Positions 35,701 to 44,315 of a stretch of DNA of 64,000 bases are shown here, piece by piece; the first letter of the stretch is position 1, and every line of letters starts with the position of its first letter. The position numbers were made by a program, and so were the translations under genes. The stretch covers positions 124,001-188,000 of the forward strand of contig NZ_VIWV01000001.1 in assembly GCF_007829875.1 (NCBI RefSeq). Direction: 5' to 3'. This stretch comes from Streptomyces capillispiralis (GTDB lineage: Bacteria; Actinomycetota; Actinomycetes; Streptomycetales; Streptomycetaceae). The notes beneath the pieces are model-generated. The model was not told the origin of the DNA. It saw nothing but the letters and a program-made list of their open reading frames with translations, and did not search any database.

Positions 35701-36166
35701 AGACGGGGAAGCCGATGCCGTCGGCCGCGCGGACGAGTTCGTCGACGTCGGTGGAGGGTGCCGAGGAGCCCAGGACCGGCACGCCGGCCTCGCGGGCGGC
35801 GGCCACGGCGCGCGCCTTGTTCCCGGTCAGTTCCAGGATCCTGGCGCTCGGTCCGACGAAGGTGATGCCGGCCTCCTCGCACGCCCTGGCCAGCTCGGGG
35901 TTCTCGGAGAGGAATCCGTAGCCCGGGTAGACGGCGTCGGCGCCGGCCCGCCGTGCCGCGCGGATGATCTCCTCGACGGAGAGGTAGGCCCGCACGGGGT
36001 GTCCCGGCTCGCCGATCTCGTACGCCTCGTCGGCCTTCAGGCGGTGCAGCGAGTTGCGGTCCTCGTAGGGGAAGACGGCGACGGTTCGGGCGCCCAGCTC
36101 GAAGCCCGCGCGGAACGCCCGGATCGCGATCTCACCACGGTTGGCGACCAGCACCTTGCGGAACAT
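32792..36166 (-). CDS. pyc: Pyruvate carboxylase
   Basis: 1124 residues, the normal length of the single-chain enzyme. Domains in order: biotin carboxylase (MFRKVLVANRGEIAIRAFRA; GGGGRGMRRV ATP-grasp loop; FIEMNPRIQVEHTVTEE), carboxyltransferase TIM barrel (about 530-800; DTTFRDAHQSLLATRVRT; HTHDTAGGQLATYLAA), allosteric/PC linker, and a biotinyl domain with the biotin-attachment lysine K1090 in AMKME. It carboxylates pyruvate to oxaloacetate with ATP and bicarbonate, refilling the TCA cycle. ATG 36166 gives the conserved MFRKVL start. Monocistronic, 168 nt from the subtilase gene. Confidence 0.96.
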   Translation of the reverse strand: MFRKVLVANRGEIAIRAFRAGFELGARTVAVFPYEDRNSLHRLKADEAYEIGEPGHPVRAYLSVEEIIRAARRAGADAVYPGYGFLSENPELARACEEAGITFVGPSARILELTGNKARAVAAAREAGVPVLGSSAPSTDVDELVRAADGIGFPVFVKAVAGGGGRGMRRVEEPAQLRESIEAASREAASAFGDPTVFLEKAVVEPRHIEVQILADGQGDVIHLFERDCSVQRRHQKVIELAPAPNLDPALRDRICADAVRFARQIGYRNAGTVEFLLDRDGNHVFIEMNPRIQVEHTVTEEVTDVDLVQSQLRIAAGETLSDLGLAQETVTLRGAALQCRITTEDPANGFRPDTGRISAYRSPGGSGIRLDGGTTHAGTEISAHFDSMLVKLTCRGRDFAAAVGRARRAVAEFRIRGVATNIPFLQAVLDDPDFQAGQVTTSFIEQRPQLLTARHSADRGTKLLTYLADVTVNKPHGERPELIDPLTKLPPLPAGAPPAGSRQRLAELGPDGFARWLRASPVIGVTDTTFRDAHQSLLATRVRTKDLLAVAPVVAHTLPGLLSLECWGGATYDVALRFLAEDPWERLAALREAVPNICLQMLLRGRNTVGYTPYPTEVTDAFVQEAAATGIDVFRIFDALNDVSRMRPAIDAVRETGTAVAEVALCYTADLSDPSERLYTLDYYLRLAEEIVAAGAHVLAVKDMAGLLRAPAAATLVSALRREFDLPVHLHTHDTAGGQLATYLAAVQAGADAVDGAVASMAGTTSQPSLSAIVAATDHSERPTGLDLQAVGDLEPYWESVRKVYAPFEAGLASPTGRVYHHEIPGGQLSNLRTQAIALGLGDRFEDIEAMYAAADRMLGRLVKVTPSSKVVGDLALHLVGAGVSPADFEAEPDRFDIPDSVIGFLRGELGTPPGGWPEPFRSKALRGRAEPGPVQDLTADDRAGLAKDRRPTLNRLLFPGPTREFEAHRQTFGDTSVLDSKDFFYGLRPGKEYGVDLDPGVRLLIELQAVGEADERGMRTVMATLNGQLRPIQVRDRAAASDIPVTEKADRANPGHVAAPFAGVVTLAVAEGDEVAAGATVATIEAMKMEASITAPKAGRVTRLAITRIQQVEGGDLLAELT

Positions 36167-36261
36167 TCTGGATCCCTTCAGCCTGCCGGTGACGAAGACC
36201 ATCGTGTCGGTGGCAGGTCCGGTACGCCATGTGAGCCGGGCCACTCACCGCACCACCGGGG

Positions 36262-36305
36262 CCGGGAGGGGCCACAGGGGACGGTCCCCCTGCGACCCCT
36301 CCCGG
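36262..36305 (-). terminator. Hairpin terminator after the subtilase gene
   Basis: CCGGGAGGGG (36262-36271) pairs with CCCCTCCCGG (36296-36305), and inside it CAGGGG pairs with CCCCTG, giving a long interrupted stem. It begins 29 nt past the peptidase stop on the minus strand and separates it from the pyruvate carboxylase gene. Confidence 0.8.
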
Positions 36306-36334
36306 GTGTCGGCTGCCCGTGGCCGGGCCGCGTA

Positions 36335-37543
36335 CTACTCGGTGATCTTGAGCAGCTTGTTCGCGGTGCCGGTGCCGGGGTTGCTGATCTTGTCCGCGGT
36401 GGCACCGCCGGTCAGTGCCGTCGCCACGGCCGCCGGGTCGGCGTCGGGGTGGCCGGCCAGGTACACGGCGGCCGCGCCGGCCACGTGGGGGGAGGCCATC
36501 GAGGTGCCGGATATCGTCTTGGTGCCCTCGTCGCTGTCGTTCCACGCCGAGGTGATGTCGGAGCCGGGCGCGTAGAGGTCCACCGCCGAGCCGAAGTTGG
36601 AGAAGTCGGACTGGGCGTCGTCCTCGGTGCTGGAGGCGACGGTGATGGCCTCCGGTACGCGGGCGGGCGAGCCCTGTCCGGCGTCGGTGGACTCATTGCC
36701 GGCCGCGACGGCGAAGGTGACCCCGGAGGCGATGGCCTTCTGCACGGCCGCGTCGAGGGCCGGGTCGGCGCCGCCGCCGAGGCTCATGTTGGCCACGGAG
36801 GGTCCCTGGTGGTTCTCGGTGACCCAGTCGATGCCGGCGATGACCTGCTCGGTCGTGCCGGAGCCGTTGTCGTCCAGGACTCTGACGGCGACCACGTCCG
36901 CCTTCTTGGCCACGCCGTGCGCGGCTCCGGCGATGGTGGCGGCGACGTGCGTGCCGTGGCCGTTGCCGTCGTCCGCGGTGTCGTCCTTGTCGACGGCGTC
37001 GTAGCCGTGGCTGGCCCGGCCCTCGAAGTCCTTGTGGGTGACGCGTACGCCGGTGTCGATGACGTAGGCGGTGACGCCCTCTCCGGCCTGGTCGGGGTAG
37101 GTGTACTTGCTGTCGCCCGCGGTGTCCTCCTGGTCGACCCGGTCCAGGCCCCAGGAGGGCGGGTTGTCCTGGGTGGCCGTGGTGTGGAGCGTGCGGTTGG
37201 CCACGACGGCGCCGACCGCCGGGTCTGCGGCGAGGCGCTTGGCCTCGGTCCGGCTCAGGCCGGCCGCGGCGAAACCGTCGAGGGCCGCGCCGTAGGAACG
37301 GCTGAGCTTGCCGCCGTACTCCTTGGCCAGGTCCTTCTTGGCGTCGGACGTGGACTTCTCGTCGAGCAGGACGATGTAGCTGCCCGCGACGGCGTCTTCG
37401 GCGTTCAGGCCGTACACGGTGCCCTGGGCGGGCTCGGCGGCGTGGGCGGACGACGCCCCGAGAAGGGCTGCCGTGGTCGCGGCCGTCATCGCGCAGGCGG
37501 CTGCGGTGACCTTCAGCGCGACGATGCGCATCTGATGCGTCAT
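36335..37543 (-). CDS. Secreted S8 serine peptidase (subtilase) with I9 propeptide
   Basis: 402 residues. Signal peptide to about residue 36 (GASSAHA-AE), an inhibitor-I9 propeptide (about 45-120; SYIVLLDEKSTSDAKKDLAKEY), then the subtilisin domain of the proteinase-K-like type. Catalytic triad: D163 (VIDTGVRV), H199 (GHGTHVAA) and S348 (GTSMASPHVA). The start ATG 37543 follows GAGGAGA. It is secreted, self-processes the propeptide and degrades proteins outside the cell. No extra C-terminal domain. Confidence 0.94.
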   Translation of the reverse strand: MTHQMRIVALKVTAAACAMTAATTAALLGASSAHAAEPAQGTVYGLNAEDAVAGSYIVLLDEKSTSDAKKDLAKEYGGKLSRSYGAALDGFAAAGLSRTEAKRLAADPAVGAVVANRTLHTTATQDNPPSWGLDRVDQEDTAGDSKYTYPDQAGEGVTAYVIDTGVRVTHKDFEGRASHGYDAVDKDDTADDGNGHGTHVAATIAGAAHGVAKKADVVAVRVLDDNGSGTTEQVIAGIDWVTENHQGPSVANMSLGGGADPALDAAVQKAIASGVTFAVAAGNESTDAGQGSPARVPEAITVASSTEDDAQSDFSNFGSAVDLYAPGSDITSAWNDSDEGTKTISGTSMASPHVAGAAAVYLAGHPDADPAAVATALTGGATADKISNPGTGTANKLLKITE

Positions 37544-38275
37544 GAAGAGGGATCTCCTCGTCAGGTGTGGGGGGTTGACCTCCGGCGCGGTGTCACGCGG
37601 AGGCTGACGAGAAGACTGACTACTTGTCGCGATCAGATCAATGGCGGCTGTCCGCGTCCGGCGCGGCCCGACCGCGCATCTCCACAACGTCCGCCCATGT
37701 CAGAGCCAACCGACGGACAAAAGTCGAGCTGAACGCGTTGGTTGAATGGGACGACAGATGACTGGGCGAGATCTGTGACCATCTCCTCACCCAACCCTCA
37801 CCGCACCGGACGTTTTGCCTCCGTGACGCCACTGGGAGCGGGCGGGGCGGGCGACCTGCGACACCCTCGGGCGTGGACTGCGGGGGCCGTGCGCGGACTT
37901 CGCCGCGGCTGCGCGCCCCGGCCGGGCGTCTCGCCGGGCCTTCCGCCTCGGCGGGCGCCACGCCTCGCCGGGCGCTGCGGCGCGGCAGGCGCGGCGGCGC
38001 GGCAGGGGTGCGTCAGCTGGCGGGACGGGGCCGTCGTGCCGGCCCCGTGGGGTGGCGTCGGGGCGCATGCCGCTGCGGCGGCGGGGGGGCGCCGCGGGGT
38101 GGCCGGGCGGACGCAGGACACGGGGGTGCCGACCCGCCCTTCGCGCGCCTTGCCGCACGGGCCCGTGCACGACCCGTGGGGGGGGCGGGGCGGATCAGGT
38201 CGTCATGCGTACGACGCGAGTCGCCCGGCCCTCAAGCGCGCCGCCGTCCGTTCGTCCAGGCCCGACCCGTCCCGT
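37544..38275. other. 732-bp stretch without a convincing gene
   Basis: The first 150 bp are relatively AT-containing and presumably hold the subtilase promoter. The rest is extremely G/C-rich with long open frames on both strands, but their predicted products are Arg/Pro/Ala-rich with no family resemblance and no good ribosome sites. I see no RNA gene or repeat array in it. Confidence 0.6.
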
Positions 38276-38602
38276 TCAGGCCTGCCCCGTCTCGAAGCGG
38301 GAGATGCGGCCGTCGTCGTCGACGGTGAAGGTCCACCGGGTGCGCATCTCGCCCCAGGTGTCGTTGCGGTAGCGGGCCAGGAGGCGGCGACCGCCGTCGG
38401 ACTCGTTGTCGACCTCCAGATGACCGTGGGAGGAGAAGATCTCCCGGTCGGTCCACTCCTCGAGGTCGCGCTCGGAACCGTCGTCCGCCATGGTGGCGCC
38501 GGGCGCCAGCAGGGCCATGAACCCCTCCCGGTCGTGGTTGTTGACGGCCGCGACGAAGGCGCGGACGGCCGGGTCGCTGAGGCGGGTGGTCTGGATCGTC
38601 AT
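38276..38602 (-). CDS. NTF2-like/SnoaL-type small protein
   Basis: 108 residues with the NTF2 fold pattern: VRAFVAAVNNHDREGFMALLAPGATMADDG, EWTDREIFSSHGHLEV, and a final WTFTVDDDGRISRFETGQA strand pair. ATG 38602. Function not assigned; relatives include uncharacterised isomerase-like proteins. Stands alone, divergent from the DoxX gene. Confidence 0.75.
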   Translation of the reverse strand: MTIQTTRLSDPAVRAFVAAVNNHDREGFMALLAPGATMADDGSERDLEEWTDREIFSSHGHLEVDNESDGGRRLLARYRNDTWGEMRTRWTFTVDDDGRISRFETGQA

Positions 38603-38729
38603 GCCGCCCAGCGTCGTACCGGCCGCCGTGCCCCGCCACCCGCGTCACCCGAACGGCGATCCGCGGCGGGCCGGGCCCGCGGTGGGGGTGGGACGGTGGT
38701 CGGGCAAGCCACTGCCCCCGGGAGACGAC

Positions 38730-39275
<546 letters not shown>

Positions 39276-39343
39276 GAGAGGAGCGGCGGGCGCGTGACGT
39301 CGTGGCGGCGGGGGGCGTCGGCCGGTTGTGCCAGGCTCGCCCC

Positions 39344-39730
39344 ATGAGCGATCACCTGAGCGATCACCCGAGCGATCATCTGCCCCCGCCCCGGACCCCG
39401 GAGCCCGCCACCGGTCTGTGGGAGTCCATCGACGAGCTGTGCGGCTGGCTGGACGCCAGCCGTCCCGTCGACGGCCGCGACGCTCTGCTGCTGCGCATCC
39501 TGAAGCTGTCCGAGGAGGTCGGCGAGGTCGCCGAGGCCGTGATCGGCGCGACCGGCCAGAACCCGCGCAAGGGTGCCTCCCACACGTGGGACGACGTCCA
39601 GTCCGAGCTGTGCGACGTCGCCGTCACGGCGCTGGTGGCGCTGCGCACGCTCACGCCCGACGCCCGCGAGGTCTTCACCCGTCATCTGGCCCAGGTGACC
39701 CGGCGCTCCCTCGGCTCCGGGGCCGGCTGA
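39344..39730 (+). CDS. MazG-like nucleotide pyrophosphohydrolase-domain protein
   Basis: 128 residues. The alpha-helical MazG core shows the metal-binding EEVGEVAEAVIG (E-x-x-E) and ELCDVAVTALVAL (the later D). Such proteins hydrolyse nucleoside triphosphates, often house-cleaning. ATG 39344 is preceded by only a weak site. The N-terminus is SDHLSDHPSDHLPPP, coded by three tandem 12-bp units (AGCGATCACCTG-like), absent from the family core and probably a recent expansion. Confidence 0.82.
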   Translation: MSDHLSDHPSDHLPPPRTPEPATGLWESIDELCGWLDASRPVDGRDALLLRILKLSEEVGEVAEAVIGATGQNPRKGASHTWDDVQSELCDVAVTALVALRTLTPDAREVFTRHLAQVTRRSLGSGAG

Positions 39731-39787
39731 GGCACGCCCCGCTCCTGACGTCCCCGCCCCTGCCGCGTACCGCACGGGCGGAGGGCG

Positions 39788-40159
39788 TCAGCAGCCCGTC
39801 GGCTCCCCGCAGGGGCCGGCCTCGGGCAGGTACCGCTCGGCCCAGGTGCTCAGTTCCCTGAGCGCGGGTTCCAGCGCCGCCCCCGCTTCCGTCAGACGGT
39901 AGGTCACGCGCAGCGGCGGGCCCTCGTCGACCTCACGGACCAGCAGTCCGGCGGCCCCCAGTTCCGTGAGCCGGTCGGAGAGCATGCGCTCGCTGATGCC
40001 GGGGACGGCCCGGCGCAGATCGGCGAAGTACGCGGGCTGCTCCACCAGCACCGCCACGATCGGCCCCGTCCACCGCTTTCCGAGCAGCTGGAAGACGCGG
40101 GTGATGCCGCCGTCCACCCGCTTGCACGCCGATGCCTCGTGAACCTGCTCGACCGCCAT
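39788..40159 (-). CDS. HxlR-family transcriptional regulator
   Basis: 123 residues, a single winged helix: RVFQLLGKRWTGPIVAVLVEQPAYFADLRRAVPGISERMLSDRLTELGAAGLL. A cysteine near the N-terminus (SACKRVDGG, about residue 12) is at the position used for redox or electrophile sensing in YodB/HypR-type members, so it may sense quinones or diamide; this is inferred. Divergent from the azoreductase gene, the classic target of such regulators. Confidence 0.9.
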   Translation of the reverse strand: MAVEQVHEASACKRVDGGITRVFQLLGKRWTGPIVAVLVEQPAYFADLRRAVPGISERMLSDRLTELGAAGLLVREVDEGPPLRVTYRLTEAGAALEPALRELSTWAERYLPEAGPCGEPTGC

Positions 40160-40202
40160 GCCCCCAGGGTACTACCCCGACGCCAGGGGATGAAAAAAAG
40201 TA

Positions 40203-40262
40203 AGTACCTGTGTTATTCATAGTCGAGTACAAAACTTCAGTGGTGGCGGAGACGCCTCCGCC
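40203..40262. promoter_or_regulatory. HxlR/azoR intergenic control region
   Basis: Two AGTAC direct repeats (40203-40207 and 40226-40230) lie 23 bp apart, about two helical turns, in the only AT-rich stretch between the divergent genes; they could be HxlR contact sites. Downstream, GGCGGAG-ACGC-CTCCGCC (40245-40262) forms a 7-bp hairpin in the azoreductase leader. Confidence 0.45.
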
Positions 40263-40292
40263 TCCTTTTCATCCCCTTGGAGAAAACCCGCG

Positions 40293-40943
40293 ATGGCCAC
40301 CCTTCTGCACATCGACTCCTCCGTGTTCCCGGCTTCCGCCTCCGCGTCCCGCGCCGTGGCGGAGACCTTCCGCAAGGCCTGGGAGGAGCAGCACCCCGAG
40401 GGCACGGTGATCTACCGCGACCTCGCCTCGGACCCCGTTCCGCACATCACCGCCGACGCCCACACGGCGGGCTTCGCGGACCCGTCGGCGCACACCCCCG
40501 AGCAGGCCGCGGCCTTCGCCGAGCGCCTGAAGCTGATCGAGGAGTACGAGCGGGCGGACGCGCTGCTGATCGGCGCCCCGATGTACAACTTCACGATCCC
40601 CTCGACGCTCAAGGCGTGGCTGGACAACGTGATCCTGATGGGCCGCACCGCGGGCGAGAACCCCTCCGGCAAGGGCACCCCGGTCACCGTGATCGCCAGT
40701 CGCGGCGGTTCCTACGCGCCGGGGACCCCGCGCGAGGGCTACGAGTACGTCCAGAACTACCTGCGGGCCGTGATGGTCGACTTCCTCGGTCTCGACCTCG
40801 ACTTCGTCGTCCCGGAGCTGACGATGGCCCCGCACAGCCCGGCCATGACCGAGCTGGTCCCGCTCTTCGAGAGCTCCCGTGAGCGCGCCCACGAGGACGC
40901 GGCCGCCCGGGGCAAGAGCCTCGCGGAGCAGCTGGCGGCCTAG
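40293..40943 (+). CDS. azoR: FMN-dependent NADH:quinone reductase/azoreductase
   Basis: 216 residues of the AzoR flavodoxin-like fold: LLHIDSSVFPASASASRAVAETF at the N-terminus, the FMN loop GAPMYNFTIPSTLKAWLDNV, and a final TVIASRGGSYAPGTPREGYEYVQNYLR. It reduces quinones and azo compounds with NADH, protecting against electrophile stress. ATG 40293 follows GGAG. The divergent HxlR regulator is the probable sensor-repressor. Confidence 0.93.
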   Translation: MATLLHIDSSVFPASASASRAVAETFRKAWEEQHPEGTVIYRDLASDPVPHITADAHTAGFADPSAHTPEQAAAFAERLKLIEEYERADALLIGAPMYNFTIPSTLKAWLDNVILMGRTAGENPSGKGTPVTVIASRGGSYAPGTPREGYEYVQNYLRAVMVDFLGLDLDFVVPELTMAPHSPAMTELVPLFESSRERAHEDAAARGKSLAEQLAA

Positions 40944-40980
40944 GCGGTCTCGTCTGCATCGGTCGGTCGTTGGTCCGGGT

Positions 40981-41127
40981 GTGCCCTTGACTGCCCTGGA
41001 GGGGGCGGGGGTTGAGCCGTTGCTCCCGGACCGGACGCCGAGGCGGGGTGGCCGCCGGCGGGACCACCGCGAGGTGATCGACGCGATCGCCCACGAGTTC
41101 CGGACTGCGGCTGCGGCTGCGGCTTGA
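40981..41127 (+). pseudogene. IS5-family transposase N-terminal remnant
   Basis: Reading from 40981 gives LTALEGAGVEPLLPDRTPRRGGRRRDHREVIDAIAHEFRT, which follows the DUF4096 opening of IS5-type transposases (LTDAEWA-IEPLLP ... WRDHR-VIDAI--KFRTG). It then runs into an Ala repeat and a stop; no catalytic region or terminal inverted repeats are present. Old insertion scar in the 370-bp gap between azoR and the kinase gene. Confidence 0.75.
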
Positions 41128-41312
41128 CGTTCACACGTGCCCGTGCCGGAGCCGAAGCCATGGGCGATGCGGGCCGATCCTGCCGGTGCCCACCACGCCT
41201 GAGCAGGCGTCGTCGCCGTTGCGAACCCCTCTCGGCCAGCACACCACCCACTATCGTGAGGGAGGAAGGCGCGTGATCCGGGTGCGCCCGCGCGAGCCGG
41301 TTGGAGGCAGCG

Positions 41313-43046
41313 ATGAGCGGGGAACGGCGCGGGCCGTCGGAGCAGCACCTGCCCAAGCTGCGCCTGGACGAGTTGCTGGACGAACTGCAGGCGCGGATCG
41401 ACGCGGCGCGGGGCACCCAGGATCGCGTGCACAGCCTGCTGGAGGCCGTGCTCTCCGTCGGGCGGGAACTGGATCTCGCGCACGTGCTCCGAAGGATCGT
41501 CGAGGCCGCCGTCGTGCTCGTCGACGCCGAGTACGGTGCCCTGGGAGTCATCGGCGGCGACCGCATGCTCTCCGAGTTCCACACCGTCGGCATCAGCGGC
41601 GAGCAGCGGGCTCGGATCGGGAACCTGCCCAGCGGGCACGGCATCCTGGGCGAGCTGATCCGGCACCCGGAGCCACTGCGGCTGACGGAGATCTCCGAGC
41701 ACCCGTCCTCGTACGGCTTCCCGCCGCACCACCCGCCGATGCACTCCTTCCTCGGCGTGCCCATCCGGGTGCGCGACCACGTCTTCGGCAACCTGTACCT
41801 CACCGAGAAGCGCAGCGCGGCGGAGTTCGACGCCGAGGACGAGTCGGTGCTCTCCACTCTCGCCGTGGCGGCGGGCGTGGCCATCGAGAATGCCCGCCTG
41901 TACGAGGAGACCCGGCTCCGCGAACGCTGGCTGGGGGCCAGCTCCGACGTCACGCGTGCCCTGCTGTCGGGTGCCCCGAGCACGGACGTGCTGGAGCTGA
42001 TCGTGGAGCAGGCCCGCCGGATCGCCGATGCCGACGCCGGGATGATCGCCGAGCGGGTGCCCGAGGAGAACGCGCTGCTGCCTCTGCTCGCCGTCGGCCT
42101 GGACGCCGAGCGGCGCAGTGGCCTGGTGATGTCCGGGCAGGACGGGTTCGTGGCCGCGGTCCTGACTACGGCGGAGCCGGCGGTGAGTGCCGACATTCGG
42201 GAGGACCCCCGGACCAGCGGGGAGGCGGCGCAGTGGGCGGGGCTCGGGCCCGTGGTCGGTGTGCCGTTGGAGGCCGGTGGCAAGGCGGGCGGTGTGCTGT
42301 TGCTGGGGCGCGCGGTGGGTCGTACGCCGTTCACGGACGCCGATACCCGTCCCCTGCTCGGGTTCGCCGGGCAGGCGGCGCTGGCGCTGGAGCTGGCCGA
42401 GCGGCGCCGCGACGCCGAGCAGATCGCACTGCTGCGGGACCGCGACAGGATCGCGCGCGATCTGCATGACCTGGCCATCCAACGGCTGTTCGCGGCCGGG
42501 ATGACGCTGCAGAGCACCCAGCGTTTCGTCGACCATCCGGAGGCCGTGGAACGGTTGTCGCGGACCGTGGACGACCTGGACGAGACCATCAAGATCATTC
42601 GTTCCACCATCTTCGGACTGCGGGCGCACGGCGGCGGTACGAGGGCGGGCAGCGGCCTGCGCGGCCGGGTCTCGGACGCGGTGACGGCGGCGGCCTCGTC
42701 GCTGGGCTTCACTCCCGCGGTGCGGCTCGAGGGGCTGGTCGACACGGATGTGCCGGGGGAGATCGCCGATCACGCGCTCGCGGTGCTCGGTGAGGCGCTG
42801 AGCAATGCGGCCCGGCACTCCGGGGCCCGTTCCGTGGACGTGCGTCTGCGGTGCGCCGAGGGCGAGTTGACCCTCGCGGTGGCCGATGACGGCCGCGGGA
42901 TGCCCGCCGGTGTCGCGCGCAGTGGGCTGAAGAACATGGAGGAGCGGGCCGTCTCGCTCGGTGGGGAACTCCGGCTCGGTGAGCGGCCGGAAGGAGGCGG
43001 CACCCGGGTGGTGTGGCGGGTGCCGGTGCGACCGGCACGCGGGTGA
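41313..43046 (+). CDS. osdK: GAF-GAF histidine kinase of the DevS/OsdK type
   Basis: 577 residues. Two tandem GAF domains (about 55-200 and 215-375), then a NarL-type HisKA_3 dimerisation domain with the phospho-accepting histidine in DRDRIARDLHDLAIQRLFAAG, then an HATPase (ALSNAARHSGARS, ADDGRGMP). ATG 41313 follows GGAGG; the TTG at 41301 is not needed. The architecture matches mycobacterial DevS/DosT and Streptomyces OsdK, oxygen- or redox-sensing kinases. I cannot confirm haem or Fe-S binding from the sequence. No membrane segments: cytoplasmic. It is convergent with the response regulator gene, 6 nt between stops. Gene name is by family and context. Confidence 0.85.
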   Translation: MSGERRGPSEQHLPKLRLDELLDELQARIDAARGTQDRVHSLLEAVLSVGRELDLAHVLRRIVEAAVVLVDAEYGALGVIGGDRMLSEFHTVGISGEQRARIGNLPSGHGILGELIRHPEPLRLTEISEHPSSYGFPPHHPPMHSFLGVPIRVRDHVFGNLYLTEKRSAAEFDAEDESVLSTLAVAAGVAIENARLYEETRLRERWLGASSDVTRALLSGAPSTDVLELIVEQARRIADADAGMIAERVPEENALLPLLAVGLDAERRSGLVMSGQDGFVAAVLTTAEPAVSADIREDPRTSGEAAQWAGLGPVVGVPLEAGGKAGGVLLLGRAVGRTPFTDADTRPLLGFAGQAALALELAERRRDAEQIALLRDRDRIARDLHDLAIQRLFAAGMTLQSTQRFVDHPEAVERLSRTVDDLDETIKIIRSTIFGLRAHGGGTRAGSGLRGRVSDAVTAAASSLGFTPAVRLEGLVDTDVPGEIADHALAVLGEALSNAARHSGARSVDVRLRCAEGELTLAVADDGRGMPAGVARSGLKNMEERAVSLGGELRLGERPEGGGTRVVWRVPVRPARG

Positions 43047-43052
43047 GCGGGC

Positions 43053-43754
43053 TCAGCGAGCCGGGTACCGCTCACCCTCGGGTTGCTCCAGGTGCGATGC
43101 GAGGACCGCGGCCTGGACACGTCGCTGCACGCCGAGCTTGGCCAGCAGCCGGGAGATGTGGTTCTTGACGGTCTTCTCGGACAGATACAGCTTCTTGCCG
43201 ATCTCGCGGTTGGTGAGCCCGTCCCCGATCAGAGCGAGGATGTCCCGCTCGCGCGGCGACAGGCTCGCCAGTTCGGGAGCGATGGCCGGTTCGCCGGACG
43301 GGTCGGCGCGCAGCGAGCGCATCAGCCGGGCGGTCGTCTCCGGGTCGAGCATGGACCGGCCGGAGGCGACCGTGCGTACCGCCGAGACCAGGTCGGAGCC
43401 CTTGATCTGCTTGAGCACATAGCCGGAGGCCCCGGCCATGATCGCGTCGAGCAGCGCCTCCTCGTCGTCGAACGAGGTCAGCATCAGACATGCCAGCTCG
43501 GGCATGCGGCTGCGCAGCTCACGGCAGACGGTGATGCCGTCGCCGTCCGGCAGGCGTACGTCGAGAACCGCCACGTCGGGGCGGAGCGCCGGGCCCCGGG
43601 CGAGCGCGTGCTCGACGTTCTCGGCGTCCCCGACCACGGAGATGTCGGGTTCCGCGTCCAGGAGGTCGGCCAGACCGCGGCGCACGACCTCGTGGTCGTC
43701 GAGCAGGAAGACCCGGATCGGGTGCTCCTCGGTGAAGGTGCGCGGCTCGGTCAT
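43053..43754 (-). CDS. osdR: NarL/LuxR-type response regulator of the DevR/OsdR type
   Basis: 233 residues. REC domain with the phospho-acceptor aspartate in DVAVLDVRLPDGDG and the switch LTSFDDEE; linker; LuxR-type HTH (LSPRERDILALIGDGLTNREIGKKLYLSEKTVKNHISRLLAKLG). The KT..NHISRLL recognition helix is as in DevR/OsdR. ATG 43754 follows GAGGGG. A perfect GGGCCGATCGGCCC box lies 90 bp upstream, so it probably activates itself. Likely partner of the kinase at 41313 and controller of the stress genes up to 52 kb. Confidence 0.9.
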   Translation of the reverse strand: MTEPRTFTEEHPIRVFLLDDHEVVRRGLADLLDAEPDISVVGDAENVEHALARGPALRPDVAVLDVRLPDGDGITVCRELRSRMPELACLMLTSFDDEEALLDAIMAGASGYVLKQIKGSDLVSAVRTVASGRSMLDPETTARLMRSLRADPSGEPAIAPELASLSPRERDILALIGDGLTNREIGKKLYLSEKTVKNHISRLLAKLGVQRRVQAAVLASHLEQPEGERYPAR

Positions 43755-43843
43755 GTCGACCCCTCGTTCCCCGGAATGCCGGAAGGGTGGCCTGTGGACA
43801 GCCCCCTGACCACGATCATCGCCCGAGGGGAGCGGAAGCGATA

Positions 43844-43857
43844 GGGCCGATCGGCCC
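43844..43857. promoter_or_regulatory. DevR/OsdR-type box, perfect palindrome GGGCCGATCGGCCC
   Basis: Perfect 14-bp palindrome 90 bp upstream of the response regulator start. It matches the form GGGNC-N4-GNCCC of DevR sites. Related copies: 44218, 45349, 49271, 50685, 50706 and 50852. Confidence 0.75.
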
Positions 43858-44315
43858 CGTCGTGCGGATGGCGCCCCGGGCCCGGGCATCGGCCGGGTTG
43901 AGGGCGCCGGTCCCGGACGTGGGGCGATGCCGACCCGGCGGCCTTGTCGCCCCTCCCGCGCACAGGCGTCACCTTCAGCCGTCGTACCTCAGGACGTGCC
44001 CCGGCGGGGCCCGCCAAACCAGCCCTCCGGGAGGGCCGGCCGGCCCCGTGAGTGCGGACCTTCGGCATCCGGTGAGCACCGGCAGGGCGGCGCGAGTGTG
44101 AGGGATGCCAGGCAGGACGCCGCCTTCCCCCGAAAGCCGCCGGCTGCGCTGACCGCGGCAGGCGCGGGGCGGCCCTGTCCGCGGGCCCTGTCCGCGGCCC
44201 CCGTCCGGCCGTGCGGTAGGGCCGGTCGGTCCCTGCGGGGGACCTGCGGCCTCTCCAATGCGCCGACCCTCGAAGCGAGACTCGAAGCGTCAGCCGTGAG
44301 AAGGAGGCGGAGGGT
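43858..44315. other. Gap before the USP remnant, with one regulator box
   Basis: Apart from the box at 44218-44234 I see no gene or RNA here. The stretch is G/C-rich with long chance frames and several GGCCCTGTCCGCG-like repeats around 44170-44200. Confidence 0.5.
44218..44234. promoter_or_regulatory. DevR/OsdR-type box AGGGCCGGTCGGTCCCT
   Basis: Near-palindrome (15-bp core, two mismatches in the pairings) 82 bp upstream of the decayed stress-protein start at 44316. Spacing to the start is like that at the intact genes. Confidence 0.55.

Noticed and set aside
37742..38270. Long open frames in the gap between subtilase and NTF2-like genes
   Set aside because: Arg/Pro/Ala-rich products, no ribosome sites, no family resemblance; open frames are expected by chance at this GC content.
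40981..41127. Active insertion sequence
   Set aside because: Only about 50 codons of a transposase N-terminus are present, with no catalytic part or terminal inverted repeats.
41171..41184. GGGCCGATCCTGCC upstream of the kinase gene as an OsdR-type box
   Set aside because: The left half is perfect but the right half is broken; too weak to call, though placement is suggestive.
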